From positions 183,251,420 to 183,315,419 of the forward strand of contig NC_057807.1 of assembly GCF_018294505.1 (NCBI RefSeq): DNA of 64,000 bases, read 5' to 3'. Source of the stretch: Triticum aestivum. Lineage: Eukaryota; Streptophyta; Magnoliopsida; Poales; Poaceae. Within the stretch, counting starts at the first letter, position 1, and every line of letters begins with the position of its first letter. Positions 44,929-57,660 of the stretch are shown one piece after another. Both the position numbers and the translations under genes were made by a program. The notes beneath the pieces were generated by a model. That model saw only the letters and a program-made list of their open reading frames with translations. It was not told where the DNA came from and made no database searches.

Positions 44929-47900
44929 ATGGTCAACACGCGCACTAACCCTACTCCTCAGGAGCAGGCCGAAGGCAGTGAAGTCAGGAATGCAAATCTG
45001 CCTCATCCTCCTTCCCTAGCCGAGGTTATGATGGAAGCTGAGAGAAATAAACGGGAGACCAACCGTTTGTTGGAGCGTATTGAACAGAACACAGCACACC
45101 ATCAGAGGACTAACGTGGTGTCACTCAGTGATTTCATCAAGTTACATCCACCCACGTTCCACCACTCCGTCGAGCCTCTCGACGCTGATGACTGGCTTCA
45201 CAGTATTTCTCACAAACTGCGTTCCGCGCTGGTAGCGGAGGCTGACAAGGTCACCTTTGCTGCATATCATCTTGAAGGCCCCACCAATCTATGGTGGGAG
45301 AATTATGGAGCTATGCGCCCAGCGGGCCATGTCACTACTTGGGCTGAATTCAGCAAGGCTTTCCGTGAACATCACATTCCGGAGGGTCTCATGGACCGTA
45401 AACGTGAGGAATTTTGCAGTTTCACTCAGGGCCGACTCTCTGTGGATGCTTACAGCAGGGAGTTCGGTAACCTCGCACGATATGCAACTGAGGAAGTTTC
45501 TACTGATGCCAAGAAGCAAGCAAGGTTCCGTAAGGGGCTTAGTCCTGAGCTTCGCCGTGACCTCCGTCTGCATGAGTGCACATCTTTTCAGAAACTTGTT
45601 AACAAGGCCATCAGTGCTGAAACTGGTCAGACTGATTATGATGCAACACGCAAGCATGGCCGTGACATGGGTTCCTCATCCGGCGCTGGTCCTCAGAAGC
45701 GCCGCGTGTGGGTGCCCAACACCGCCCTGCCACCCAGGTTCACACCGAGGCCATCTTTCCAGGCGCCTCGCCCTGTTCAACAGTCTGCACCAGCCAAGCC
45801 CTATGGGGGTCCAACCAACAATGCTCCTCCACGTACCAGTTCCGTGACTTGTTTCAAGTGTGGGGAATCTGGTCACTATATGCATGAGTGTCCCCAGACC
45901 AACCCCAACCAATCTGCTAAAGCTGTTGGCCGTGGCAAGCCGACAGGGAAAGTGTTCCACGCCAAGCCGGCCACCGCTACACGTGGCCATGTCAACTGTA
46001 TCTCTGCCGAAGAAGCTCAAGAGGATCCCAACGTCGTTCTCGGTACGCTCCTTGTTAATTGCCACCCGGCATCTGTTCTTTTCGATACAGGAGCCTCTCA
46101 TTCATTTATATCCGAGAACTATGCTCGTTTGCATAACACCGCATTCTGTAACATGCCATCCACTATGGAAATTTCTACTCCCGGTTCTAGATGGCAGACC
46201 TCCAGGGTAAGTTATGGAAATGAAATCCAAGTCGACAGACTTGTTTTCCTTGCATCTTTGATAGCTCTCAAATTTTCAGATATTAATATCATTTTGGGTA
46301 TGGACTGGATGTCAGCTCATCATGCCAAAATTGATTGCTTCTCTAGGACTGTTCAACTCACTCATCCTTCGGGGAAGATAGTCAATGTCTTGACCCGATT
46401 AGCCAAGCGACAATTATATTCTCTTAACGCCAGCCCTTTGCCAGACCTTGAGGACGTTCCGGTAGTCCGTGACTTTCCGGATGTCTTCCCAGAGGAATTG
46501 CCAGGTGTTCCACCCGACAGGGATGTTGAGTTCGTAATAGACCTCATTCCAGGAACCGTCCCGATTGCTAGAAGAACTTATAAGATGGCACCACTAGAAC
46601 TAGCCGAGCTTAAGAAACAACTCGATGAGTCCTTGAAAAAGGGTTTCATCCGACCTAGTTCATCTCCGTGGGCTTGCCCCGTCCTCTTCGTCAAGAAGAA
46701 GGATGGAATGGACCGGATGGTTGTAGATTATCGACCTGTCAATTTGGTCACAATCAAGAACAAATATCCGCTCCCCAGGATCAACGACCTGTATGATCAG
46801 CTCGCTGGATCCTCAGTCTTCTCCAAAATGGATTTGAGGTTGGGCTACCATCAAATCAAAATCAGGAACGGGGACATTCCTAAAACGGCCTTTGTTACTC
46901 GTTATGGCCAATACGAGTACACCGTCATGTCTTTCGGTTTAACCAACACTCCAGCCACTTTTTCTCGGTTAATGAACTCAATCTTCATGGAGTATTTGGA
47001 TAAATTCGTCGTGGTTTACCTCGATGATATACTCATCTACTCCAAGAACGAGGAAGAACATGCCGAACATCTAAGGCTAGTGTTGAAGAAACTTCGAGAG
47101 CACCGCCTTTATGCCAAGTTTTCCAAATGTGAATTTTGGTTGTCAGAAGTGACCTATCTGGGTCATGTAATATCTGGTAAAGGTATTGCTGTTAACCCTG
47201 AGCGAGTTCAAGCCGTCCTTAATTGGACTCCACCTGAATCGGTCAACCAAGTTCGGAGTTTCCTTGGCCTAGCGAGCTATTGTCGTCGCTTTGTCGAGAA
47301 CTTCTCCAAAGTTGCTAAACCTCTAACCGAACTCCTTAAGAAGGATAAAAAGTTTGAATGGACTCCACAATGTGAGCACAGCTTTCAGGAACTGAAAAGA
47401 CGCCTGACTTCTGCTCCCGTTCTGGTACCGCCAGACTTCTCTAAGGACTTTGTTATCTACTGCGACGCCTCGCGACAAGGACTAGGCTATATTCTCATGC
47501 AAGATCGACATGTAATTGCTTACGCCTCACGGCAATTGCACCCACATGAGGAAAATTATCCTACTCATGATCTAGAGCTTGCAGCTGTAGTCTATGCACT
47601 TAAAACCTGGCGACATTACCTCCTCGGTAATCGTTGCAAAATATTCACTGATCACCAAAGTCTGAAGTACATCTTCACCCAACCGGATTTGAATCTCAAG
47701 CAAAGACGTTGGGTCGAGTTGATCACAGATTTCGACTTAGGAATAACTTACACCCCAGGGAAAGCCAACATCATGGCTGATGCACTAAGTCGTAAATCTT
47801 ATTGTAACAACCTGATGTTACAACAAAGTCAACCGCTTCTCCATGAGGAATTTCAGAAGCTTAACCTTCACATTGTTCCTCAAGGATTTCTTTCCACCTT

Positions 47901-49404
47901 GGTGGCGAAACCTACTCTTACGGATCAAATCATCGCTGCCCAGAAGCGAGATAAGGGAATAGCTAAGATCAAGGAGAACATTGCTAGCGGAGGTGCTAGT
48001 TGTTTCTCCACAAATGATCGTGGTGTTGTGTACTTTGGGAACCGTTTAGTGGTTCCCAAGAACCAGCATCTACGACAGTTGATCCTTAAGGAGGCTCATG
48101 AATCCCCTCTCACCATTCATCCGGGTAGTACCAAGATGTATCAGGACCTACGCCAGAGGTTCTGGTGGACTAGGATGAAGAGAGAAATTGCTCAGTATAT
48201 TGCTAATTGCGACGTCTATCGTCGTGTAAAAGCAGAGCATCAACGGCCTGCTGGCACCCTTCAGCCCCTAGCTATTCCTGAATGGAAATGGGATAAAATT
48301 GGTATGGATTTCATTACCGGTTTTCCCAAGACCAAGAGAGGGAATAATGCTATCTTTGTCATTGTCGATCGTCTTTCCAAAGTGGCCCATTTCTTACCTG
48401 TTCGTGAGAGTATAACCGCTAGTCAGCTGGCAGACCTATACATCTCCCGAATAGTGTCTCTCCATGGTGTTCCTTTGGAAATTAACTCGGATCGAGGAAG
48501 TCTTTTCACCTCTCGATTTTGGGAAAGTTTCCAAAACGCTATGGGAACCCGCCTTTCCTTTAGCACCGCTTTTCACCCTCAATCGAGTGGTCAAGTAGAA
48601 CGCGTCAACCAGATCCTAGAAGACATGCTTCGAGCCTCTGTTATCTCATTCGGAATGGATTGGGAGAAATGCCTTCCATTTGCCGAATTTGCTTACAACA
48701 ACAGCTATCAATCTAGCTTGGGTAAAGCCCCTTTTGAAGTACTTTATGGACGACGGTGTTGAACACCCCTTAACTGGTCAGAGACCGGGGAAAGACAATT
48801 CTTTGGCCCGGATATGATTCATGAAGCAGAAGAGCAAGTTCGCATCGTTCGTGAAAAGTTGAAAACAGCCCAATCTCGTCAAAAGAGTCAATATGACCGA
48901 AAACATAAGGCTATGACTTTCGAGGTTGACGAGAAGGCTTACCTTCGGGTTAACCCTCTGAAGGGAACCCATCGTTTCGGTATCAAAGGCAAATTGGCTC
49001 CTCGTTACATTGGACTTTTTCGCATTCTCGCTAAACGAGGAGAAGTTGCCTACCAGTTGGAACTACCTCCGCACCTCTCCAGAGTCCACGATGTCTTCCA
49101 CGTTTCTCAACTCAGGCGTTGCTTCTCGGATCCTATCCGTGGAGTGGACTACGAAACGCTTGATCTCCAAGATAATCTTACATATCGAGAGTACCCCATT
49201 CGTATCCTCGATCAGGCCGAGCGTACCACTCGACGTCATAATATCAAGTTTCTCAAAGTTCAATGGTCACACCATTCTGAGGATGAAGCAACTTGGGAAA
49301 GGGAGGATCGTCTTCGACTCGAGTATCCCGCCTTCCTCCCGGAGGAACCCAAATCTCGGGACGAGATTCTTTTGAGTGGGGGTGAGTTGTCACACCCTAG
49401 CTAG
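44929..49404 (+). pseudogene. Element C Gag-Pol, one in-frame stop
   Basis: Gypsy polyprotein from the ATG at 44929 (MVNTRTNPT), ending just inside the 3' LTR. Domains by codon: gag with retrotransposon capsid region (about 70-250), CCHC knuckle [14 protein letters not shown] (308-321), protease DTGAS (386), RT with YLDD (697-700), RNase H (Asp846), integrase zinc finger (His1057 onward), integrase core Asp1127, Asp1188, Glu1224 (35 residues between the last two), and a chromodomain-like end (about 1420-1475). Two defects: TGA at 48760-48762 (codon 1278), where the flanking sequence implies an ancestral CGA, and Tyr at codon 1097 where the integrase zinc finger should have its last Cys (CDVY for CxxC). 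Both fit single transitions. After the stop the same frame is open to 49402. Otherwise the protein looks complete. Confidence 0.92.
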
Positions 49405-52400
49405 TCATGCATTAGAGTGTTGCATCATGTTTATTCTTTCACCAGAAACCTGAAATGGGGATGATAGAACCCCCAGTCCCCTCTGAAACCGACTAGGGTT
49501 TACTAAAAACTTTTTCAATGAACCTGAAATGCCCTTCTAAAATGCCCATCATTTTTGTCTTGGTTCAGAACCTCTGCCAAAAGTGGTGCACATTTTCCCA
49601 GGCCATCTTAGGGTTTTTGAATTAAATCAAAAATAATTGAATTTGGGCATTTAAAATTATATAAAATATTTAAATGCTCAAATATCTCCAAACTAAAATG
49701 TTTCATGTTGGAAATAATCCAACTATGGACGAGGAGTAGTTTGGTGATTTTAGGAGTAGCCTAAGTATTTTATTTAATTCAACAAAGTTGCAGAAGTATT
49801 AAAAAACAGAAAACAGAAAGAAATGGAAAAAACTTACCAGGCGCCCAGCACCCGACCCACCTGCCGGCCCAGCCCAGCGCCGCTCCAGCGAGCTGCTTGC
49901 CGGCCAGGCAGGCAGGCAGGTGCCCGACAGCGACCACAGCGCGCGCCACGCACCTGCTCGCCGCCTCGCCGCTCCCCTCGCCCGGTGACGTCGTGGATCA
50001 GCCTCTCTCGCTCCCCCGAACCCCCCAGACACCCCCTCTCCTCTCCAGCTCCTCCCCCTCACGCTCCCCCGCCATGACCGACGCCACCATCGCCGTGCCT
50101 TCGTCGTAGCCGTGCTCCCCGCCGCCCGTGCGTCCTCTCATCGTGTCCAGGAGAACCGCCGCTGTCCACTCCATCGAGCAAGACGAGCCCCGAGCGCTCG
50201 CAACGCCCGAGTCCACTGCAACGACCTCGCCCGAACCGCCATCGCCGGAGATCCCCTTCAACGCCGTCGTCGCTCCGGTCCATCTCCGGCCACACCAAGG
50301 GCTTCGTCGCACTCACTGTGAGCTTAGCCATCTTCCCCTCCCTTCCGTTCTTGCTCCCGAGCCATGTAGCGACCTCCCGGAGCTCAACCGCACCCACCGC
50401 CGTGGAGCTCGTCGCCGACGTGCTCCCGGTCATCCTCCGGCCACTCCACGGTGTCCGTCATGCTCACCGTGTCACTTAGCACCTAGCTAGCCACTCCCCG
50501 AGCCTCACCGACCCCTCTAGCGTCAAGTTCGTCTTCGGCCGAACCCCGGTGGCCGCCAAAGTCGTCGCCGGCGCCAACTCCGGCCACCCCGACCCCAACG
50601 GACTCCACCAAGAGCTGCGGCTCGTCCTCAGCTCCACTCCGGTGGTCTCCGCGACCCATTTGGTGGCCGAAACGGCCAAAACCACTTCCGCCGCCGCGTC
50701 GGGCTCGCCGGCGGCTAAACGCCAGTGCAGCCGACCCGGGTTTGACCACGGGTGGGCCCTGGTTGACTCCCCTGAGTCAATGACAGGTGGGGCCCAGCCC
50801 TGTTAATTAAACAGGTTTAGTTTTAATTAAACTTTAATTAATCTAATCACACTGACACACGGGACCCACTGTCAGGTTTGACCCGGACGTGTTCCATTGA
50901 CCTGCTGACGTCACACTGACGTCAGGCTGACGCAATAATTGATTTTCTGGAATTAATCTAATATAGGAAATTCCAGAATATAGTTTAAACTTCAAAAATT
51001 CATAACTTTTATTCTGTAACTCCAAATCAGACAAATTATATATGAAAAATGATCAGAAAAATCCAATCTATCCATCTGTACTATTTTCATGCATGATTAA
51101 ACAAGTTAACCTGATGTTTAATGCAGAACAAGGAAAAGCACTTTAAAAGGCCATGTTTGAGTTTGAAATTTGAATCTTTGATTCAAATTGGTTCAAACCC
51201 TTCTGGTCTTAGTTGCATTAGCCCAACACACTCATATTGCTATGTTTCATGCATGCATCATATTGTTGCACATTGTTTGGTGATGGTTGTGTATCGATGT
51301 TCTTTGCGGCAGGTTCTGCCCCCGAGGGGTACCGTGATTACCCTAACAAAGAACCGTATCAGTGCATCGAACCATCAGGCAAGCAACCAACCTTTTGATC
51401 ATATCGATACAATCCCATGTTCTCGCTCCTGCTCTCTTTTACTGCATTAAGACAACGCGTTTCAAACTGCTGTGTGCTACGGTAGTTGAACCCATTTCCT
51501 CTGCATGACCTGTCCTTGCCACAGTAACTAGATGAAACCCACTAGCATGTGTAGGAGTTGATTGAGCCATATGTATGTGTTGTTCCTACCTTGCTATGCC
51601 TGCTATGCTTAGAGTCGTGTCAGGTCTGGTTCATCTGGGTGATGGCTAGAGTGAAATGATTATGTCGGTAATGAGAGTGGTGTGGTGAACACGATTTGGT
51701 AAAGGTATCGATGAGAGGCCATGTAGGAGTACATGGTGGGTTGTTTCATTGAAGCCGACCTTAAGCACTGAGATCTGTATGTGTGATTTAAGATACAGCT
51801 ACTACCATGCATTGGGCCCTGAAATATGACCCCGCTCGACTTCTTATTCACCCTAGCTCTCTGTCCAGGAGTTGCAAGTAGTTTCTGGTGTTTGTAGCCT
51901 ACTGGAGGCCGTGGACAGCGCTGACCGTAGGGCTGGGCTGTGATGCGGTAGGTACGTGGCCGGGTGTACCGAATACCCGTTAGGTATCTCAGGAACCCTG
52001 TTCACATCGTTCGGGGCCGTATGGGAAACCTCGGCCGGACTCCCTGCGGATGGAACCTGGATAGGCGATAAACCTGGACTAGAGGCTTAAGTGTTTAGGT
52101 AGGTCGTGGTCTACACCCACGTCGGCTTTCGCTTGAAGTCTGCCGAGCACATGTCGTGTGCAGACGCTAAGTGGTGGAAACATGTATGAAGAAGTACACC
52201 CCTGCAGGGTTATCATGATCTATTCGAATAGCCGCGTCCGCGGTAAAGGACTACTTGGTTGCCTATACAGTTCATAGACAAGTAAATGGAAACTACTAAA
52301 AGCCTCAAGATAAGTGTGAGTGCCGAGGATGGCTCTTCCGTAGGAAGACGGAGGTGGATCCTCGGTAGTGTATTGAAGTGGAGAGTAGTGGACTCGTGTG

Positions 52401-53436
52401 CGCAAAACCATTTCAAGTTGGAGTCTCGTAGGTTAGCCTAGCCAAGAGTCAAAGCTGGCTTGCTGCAATAACTCCACCAACCCTTCTTGATAATATGCAT
52501 GTATGTAGGATCTGATATAAGTCTTGCTGAGTACCTTTGTACTCATGTTGCTATAATTTACATTTTTACAGAAGACGCTGCAACCCCTTATGATGGGTTC
52601 TACGTAGACGTTGACATCAATGAGTAGGCTAAGGCCCAGGTGGTGATCCTGAGCTTGTGAAGGACCACGTAGTATAGCTAGGCTTTCCAAGCCTCTTTTA
52701 TTTTACTAGTTGTCTGTACTCAGACAAGCTACTTCCGCTGCTGGTTTGTATGACTGTATGACTTGAATACTGGGTCGTGTGACCCGTACCTGTGTGTATG
52801 ATTATGTATGGCTCCCTGAGCCTTAAATAAAGTACTTGTGTCGTAGAGTCATGTTGTGATGCCATGTTGTATTTGCACATATCGAGCATACTGTGTGTAT
52901 GCTATTGAAATGCTTGGTATGTGTGGGATCTGACTATCTAGTTGTTTATCTTTAGTAGCCTCTCTTACCGGGAAATGTCTCCTAGTGTTACCACTGAGCC
53001 ATGGTAGCTTGCTACTGCTCTGGAACACTTAGGCTGGCCGGCATGTGTCCTTCTTTGTTCCGGTGTCTGTCCCTTCGGGGAAATGTCACGCATTGAGTAC
53101 CGGAGTCCTGTTAGCCCGCTACAGCCCGGTTTACCGGAGTCCTGCTAGCCCAGTGCTACAGCCCGGACCCTCTTGCTGATGACCGACACGTTCGAAGCTG
53201 GGTCATGGATGCCTGTCCCTGTAAGTCTGTGCCACTTTGGGTTTACAACTAGTCATGTCAGCCCGGGCTCCTTAACATATGGATGCTAGCGACACTATCA
53301 TATACGTGAGCCAAAAGGCGCAAACGGTCCCGGGCAAAGGTAAGGCGACACCCGTGGGGATACCGTGCGTGAGGCCGCAAAGTGATATGAGGTGTTACGG
53401 GCTAGATCGATGTGTCATCGAGTCGGGGTCTTGACA
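49388..53436 (+). repeat. 3' LTR of element C
   Basis: 4049 bp, same ends as the 5' copy (TGTCACACC…TTGACA). In the first 480 bp I count about ten substitutions and one indel against the 5' LTR. Around 41400-42400 versus 51467-52467 only about five differences per kb are seen. The polyprotein stop codon (49402-49404) lies inside it. Confidence 0.95.
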
Positions 53437-53441
53437 TATGG

Positions 53442-53702
53442 CCTCGGAACACGGAGACCGAAAGGTCGAGCGTGAATCATATAGTAGATACGATCAACAT
53501 AGCGATGTTCACCATTGAAACTACTCCATCTCACGTGATGATCGGACATGGTTTGGTTGATTTGGATCACGTAATCACTTAGATGACTAGAGAGATGTCT
53601 GTCTAAGTGGGAGTTCTTAAGTAATATGATTAATTGAACTTAAATTTATCATGAACTTAGTACCTGATAGTATCTTGCTTGTCTATGTTTGTTTGTAGAT
53701 AG
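53442..53702 (+). other. Element B leader, part after C
   Basis: Continues B's leader directly from the TATGG duplication (CCTCGGAACACGG…), matching A at 30585-30848, and ends GTTTGTAGATAG before the gag ATG. Confidence 0.9.
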
Positions 53703-56700
53703 ATGGCTCGTGCTGTTGTTCCGTTGAATTTTAATGCGTTCCTTGAGAAAGCAAAGTTGAAAGATGATGGTAGCAATTACACGGACTAGGTCCGTAACCT
53801 GAGGATTATCCTCATTGCTGCAAAGAAAAGTTACATCCTGGAAGCACCGCTGGGTGCCAGGCCTGCTGCTGATGCAACTGACGACGTTAAGAACGTCTGG
53901 CAGAGCAAAGCTGATGACTACTCTATAGTTCAGTGTGCCATGCTTTACGGCTTAGAACCGGGCCTTCAACGACGTTTTGAAAGTCATGGAGCATATGAGA
54001 TGTTCCAGGAGTTGAAGTTAATATTTCAACCAAATGCCCGGATTGAGAGATATGAAGTCTCCAATAAGTTCTATAGCTGCAAGATGAAGGAGAATAGTTC
54101 TGTCAGTGAACATATACTCAAAATGTCTGGGTATAATAATCACTTGATTCAACTGGGAGTTAATCTTCCTGATGATAGTGTCATTGACAGAATTCTTCAA
54201 TCACTGCCACCAAGCTACAAGAGCTTTGTGATGAACTATAATATGCAAGGGATGAACAAGACTATTCCCGAGCTCTTCGCAATGCTAAAAGCCGCGGAGG
54301 TAGAAATCAAAAAGGAGGGGAACTTCAAAAAGAACAGCAAGAAAGTTGCTACTCAAGAGAAGAAACCCAAGTCTGGACCTAAGCCTGAAACTGAGTGCTT
54401 GTATTGCAAGCAGACTGGACACTGGAAGCGGAACTGCCCCAAGTATATGGCGGATAAGAAGGATGGCAAAGTGAACAAAGGTATATGTGATATACATGTT
54501 ATTGATGTGTACCTTACTAATGCTCGCAGTAGCACCTGGGTATTTGATACTGGTTCTGTTGCTAATATTTGCAACTCGAAACAGGGTCTACGGATTAAGC
54601 GAAGATTGGATAAGGACGAGGTGACGATGCACGTGGGAAATGGTTCCAAAGTCGATGTGATCGCAGTCGGCACGCTACCTCTACATCTACCATTGGGATT
54701 AGTTTTAGACCTAAATAATTATTATTTGGTGCCTGCGTTGAGCATGAACATTATATCTGCATCTTGTTTGATGCGAGACGGTTATTCATTTAAATCAGAG
54801 AATAATGGTTGTTCTATTTATATGAGTAATATCTTTTATGGTCATGCACCTTTGAAGAGTGGTCTATTTTCATTGAATCTCGATAGTAGTGATACACATA
54901 TTCATAGTGTTGAAACCAAAAGATGCAGAGTTGATAATGATAGTGCAACTTATTTGTGGCACTGCCGTTTAGGTCATATCGGTGTAAAACGCATGAAGAA
55001 ACTCCATACTGATGGGCTTTTGGAATCACTTGATTATGAATCACTTGGTACTTGCGAACCGTGCCTTCGGGGCAAGATGACTAAAATGCCGTTCTCCGGT
55101 ACTATGGAGAGAGCAACAAATTTATTGGAGATCATACATACAGATGTATGTGGTCCAATGAATGTTGAGGCTCGTGGCGGATATCGTTATTTTCTCACCT
55201 TCACAGATGATTTAAGCAGATATGGGTATATCTACTTAATGAAACACAAGTCTGAAACATTCGAAAAGTTCAAGGAATTTCAGAGTGAAGTGGAAAATCA
55301 TCGTAACAAGAAAATAAAGTTTCTATGATCTGATCGTGGAGGAGAATATTTGAGTTATGAGTTTGGTCTACACTTGAAACAATGCGGAAGAGTTTCGCAA
55401 CTCACGCCACCCGGAACACCACAACGTAATGGTGTGTCCGAACGTTGTAATCGCACTTTACTAGATATGGTGCGATCTATGATGTCTCTTACTGATTTAC
55501 CGCTATCGTTTTGGGGTTATGCTTTTAGAGACGGCCGCATTCACGTTAAATAGGGCACCATCAAAATCCGTTGAGACGACGCCTTATGAACTGTGGTTTG
55601 GCAAGAAACCAAAGTTGTCGTTTCTCAAAGTTTGGGGCTGCGATGCTTATGTGAAGAAACTTCAACCAGATAAGCTCGAACCCAAATCGGAGAAATGTGT
55701 CTTCATAGGATACCCAAAGGAGACTATTGGGTACACCTTCTATCACAGATCTGAGGGCAAGATTTTCGTTGCTAAATTCGGATCCTTTCTAGAGAAGGAG
55801 TTTCTCTCGAAAGAAGTGAGTGGGAGGAAAGTAGAACTTGACGAGACAACTGCATCTACTCCCTTATTGGAAAGTAGTTCATCACAAGAACCGGTTCCTG
55901 TGACAACTACATCAATCAGTGAGGAAGCTAATGATATTGATCGTGAAACTTCAGATCAAGTTTCTACATAACCTCGTAGGTTAACCAGAGTAAGATCTGC
56001 ACCAGAGTGGTACGGTAATCCTATTCTGGAAGTCATGTTACTTGACCATGATGAACCTACGAACTATGAGGAAGCAATGATGAGCCCAGATTCCGCAAAA
56101 TGGCTAGAGGCCATGAAATCTGAGATGGGATCCATGTATGAAAACAAAGTATGGACTTTGGTTGACTTGCCCGATGATCGGCAAGCCATTGAGAATAAAT
56201 GGATCTTTAAGAAGAAGACTGACGCTGATGGTAATGTAATTGTCTATAAAGCTCGACTTGTTGCGAAAGGTTTTCGACAAGTTCAAGGGGTTGACTACGA
56301 TGAGACTTTCTCACCCGTAGCGATGCTTAAGTCTGTCCGAATCATGTTAGCTATTGCTGCATTTCATGATTATGAAATTTGGCAAATGGATGTCAAAACT
56401 GCATTCTTGAATGGATTTCTAGAAGAAGAGTTGTATATGATGCAGCCAGAAGGTTTTGTTGATCCAAAAGGTGCTAACAAAGTATGCAAGCTCCAGCGAT
56501 CCATTTATGGACTGGTGCAAGCATCTCGGAGTTGGAATAAATGTTTTGATAGTGTGATCAAAGCATATGGTTTTATACAGACTTTTGGAGAAGCCTGTAT
56601 TTACAAGAAAGTGAGTGGGAGCTCTGTAGCATTTCTGATATTATATGTAGATGACATATTATTAATTGGAAATGATATAGAATTTCTGGATAGCATAAAG

Positions 56701-57627
56701 GGATACTTGAATAAAAGTTTTTCAATGAAAGACCTCGGTGAAGCTGCTTACATATTGGGCATCAAGATCTATAGAGATAGAACAAGGCGCTTAATAGGAC
56801 TTTCACAAAGCACATACCTTCACAAAATTTTGAAAAAGTTCAAGATGGATCAGGCAAAGAAAGGGTTCTTGCCCGTGCTACAAGGTGTGAAGTTGAGTCA
56901 AACTCAATGCCCGACCACAGCAGAAGATAGAGAGAAAATGAAAGATGTTCCCTATGCTTCAGCCATAGGCTCTATCATGTATGCAAAGCTGTGTACCAGA
57001 CCCGACATATGCTTAGCAATAAGCTTGGCAGGAAGGTACCAAAGTAATCCAGGAGTGGATCACTGGACAACAGTCAAGAACATCCTGAAATACCTGAAAA
57101 GGACTAAGGATATGTTTCTCGTATATGGAGGTGACAAAGAGCTAGTCGTAAATGGTTACGTCGATGCAAGCTTTGACACTGATCCGGACGATTCTAAATC
57201 GCAAACCGGATACGTGTTTTTATTAAACGGTGGAGCTGTAAGTTGGTGCAGTTCTAAACAAAGCGTCGTGGCGGGATCTACATGTGAAGCGGAGTACATA
57301 GCTGCTTCTGAAGCAGCGAATGAAGGAGTCTGGATGAAGGAGTTCATTTCCGATCTAGGTGTCATACCTAGTGCATCGGGACCAATGAAGATCTTCTGTG
57401 ACAATACTGGTGCAATTGCCTTGGCAAAGGAATCCAGATTTCACAAGAGGACCAAGCACATCAAGAGACGCTTCAATTCCATTTGGGACCAAGTCCAAGT
57501 GGGAGACATAGAGATTTGCAAAATACATACGGATCTGAATGTAGCAGACCCGTTGACTAAGCCTCTCTCACGAGCAAAACATGATCAGCACCAAGACTCC
57601 ATGGGTGTTAGAATCATTACTATGTAA
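53703..57627 (+). pseudogene. Element B gag-pol, broken; RT-RNase H half still open
   Basis: Same polyprotein as A, start ATG at 53703. Breaks: TAG for a conserved Trp at 53787-53789 (codon 29); a 63-bp in-frame loss of the Lys-rich stretch before the zinc knuckle near 54317; TGA at 55326-55328 (CGA in A); one extra T in GCTTTTAGAG near 55523-55527 that shifts the frame; and the TAA at 55969-55971 that A also has. Zinc knuckle, DTGSVA protease loop, WHCRLGHIGVK pre-integrase and integrase motifs are readable. The final 530 codons (56035-57627) are open, carry YVDD and the RNase H motifs, and differ from A at only seven residues by my reading. Confidence 0.9.
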
Positions 57628-57660
57628 TCTAGATTATTGACTCTAGTGCAAGTGGGAGAC

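Larger units (their letters stand above)
39321..53436 (+). mobile_element. Element C: 14.1-kb gypsy (chromovirus-like), youngest nested insertion
   Basis: Ty3/gypsy element in B's leader. TATGG flanks it at 39316-39320 and 53437-53441. LTRs of 4050 and 4049 bp flank a 6.0-kb interior with a primer site TGGTATCAGAG (43375-43385), an extra ORF, gag-pol and a purine-rich tract GAGTGGGGGTGAGT (49374-49387). The gypsy order (RT, RNase H, then integrase) and a chromodomain-like C-terminus suggest a chromovirus, perhaps of the Tekay/Del lineage; I do not assign a named family. It sits innermost, so it is younger than B, A and D. Confidence 0.95.
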
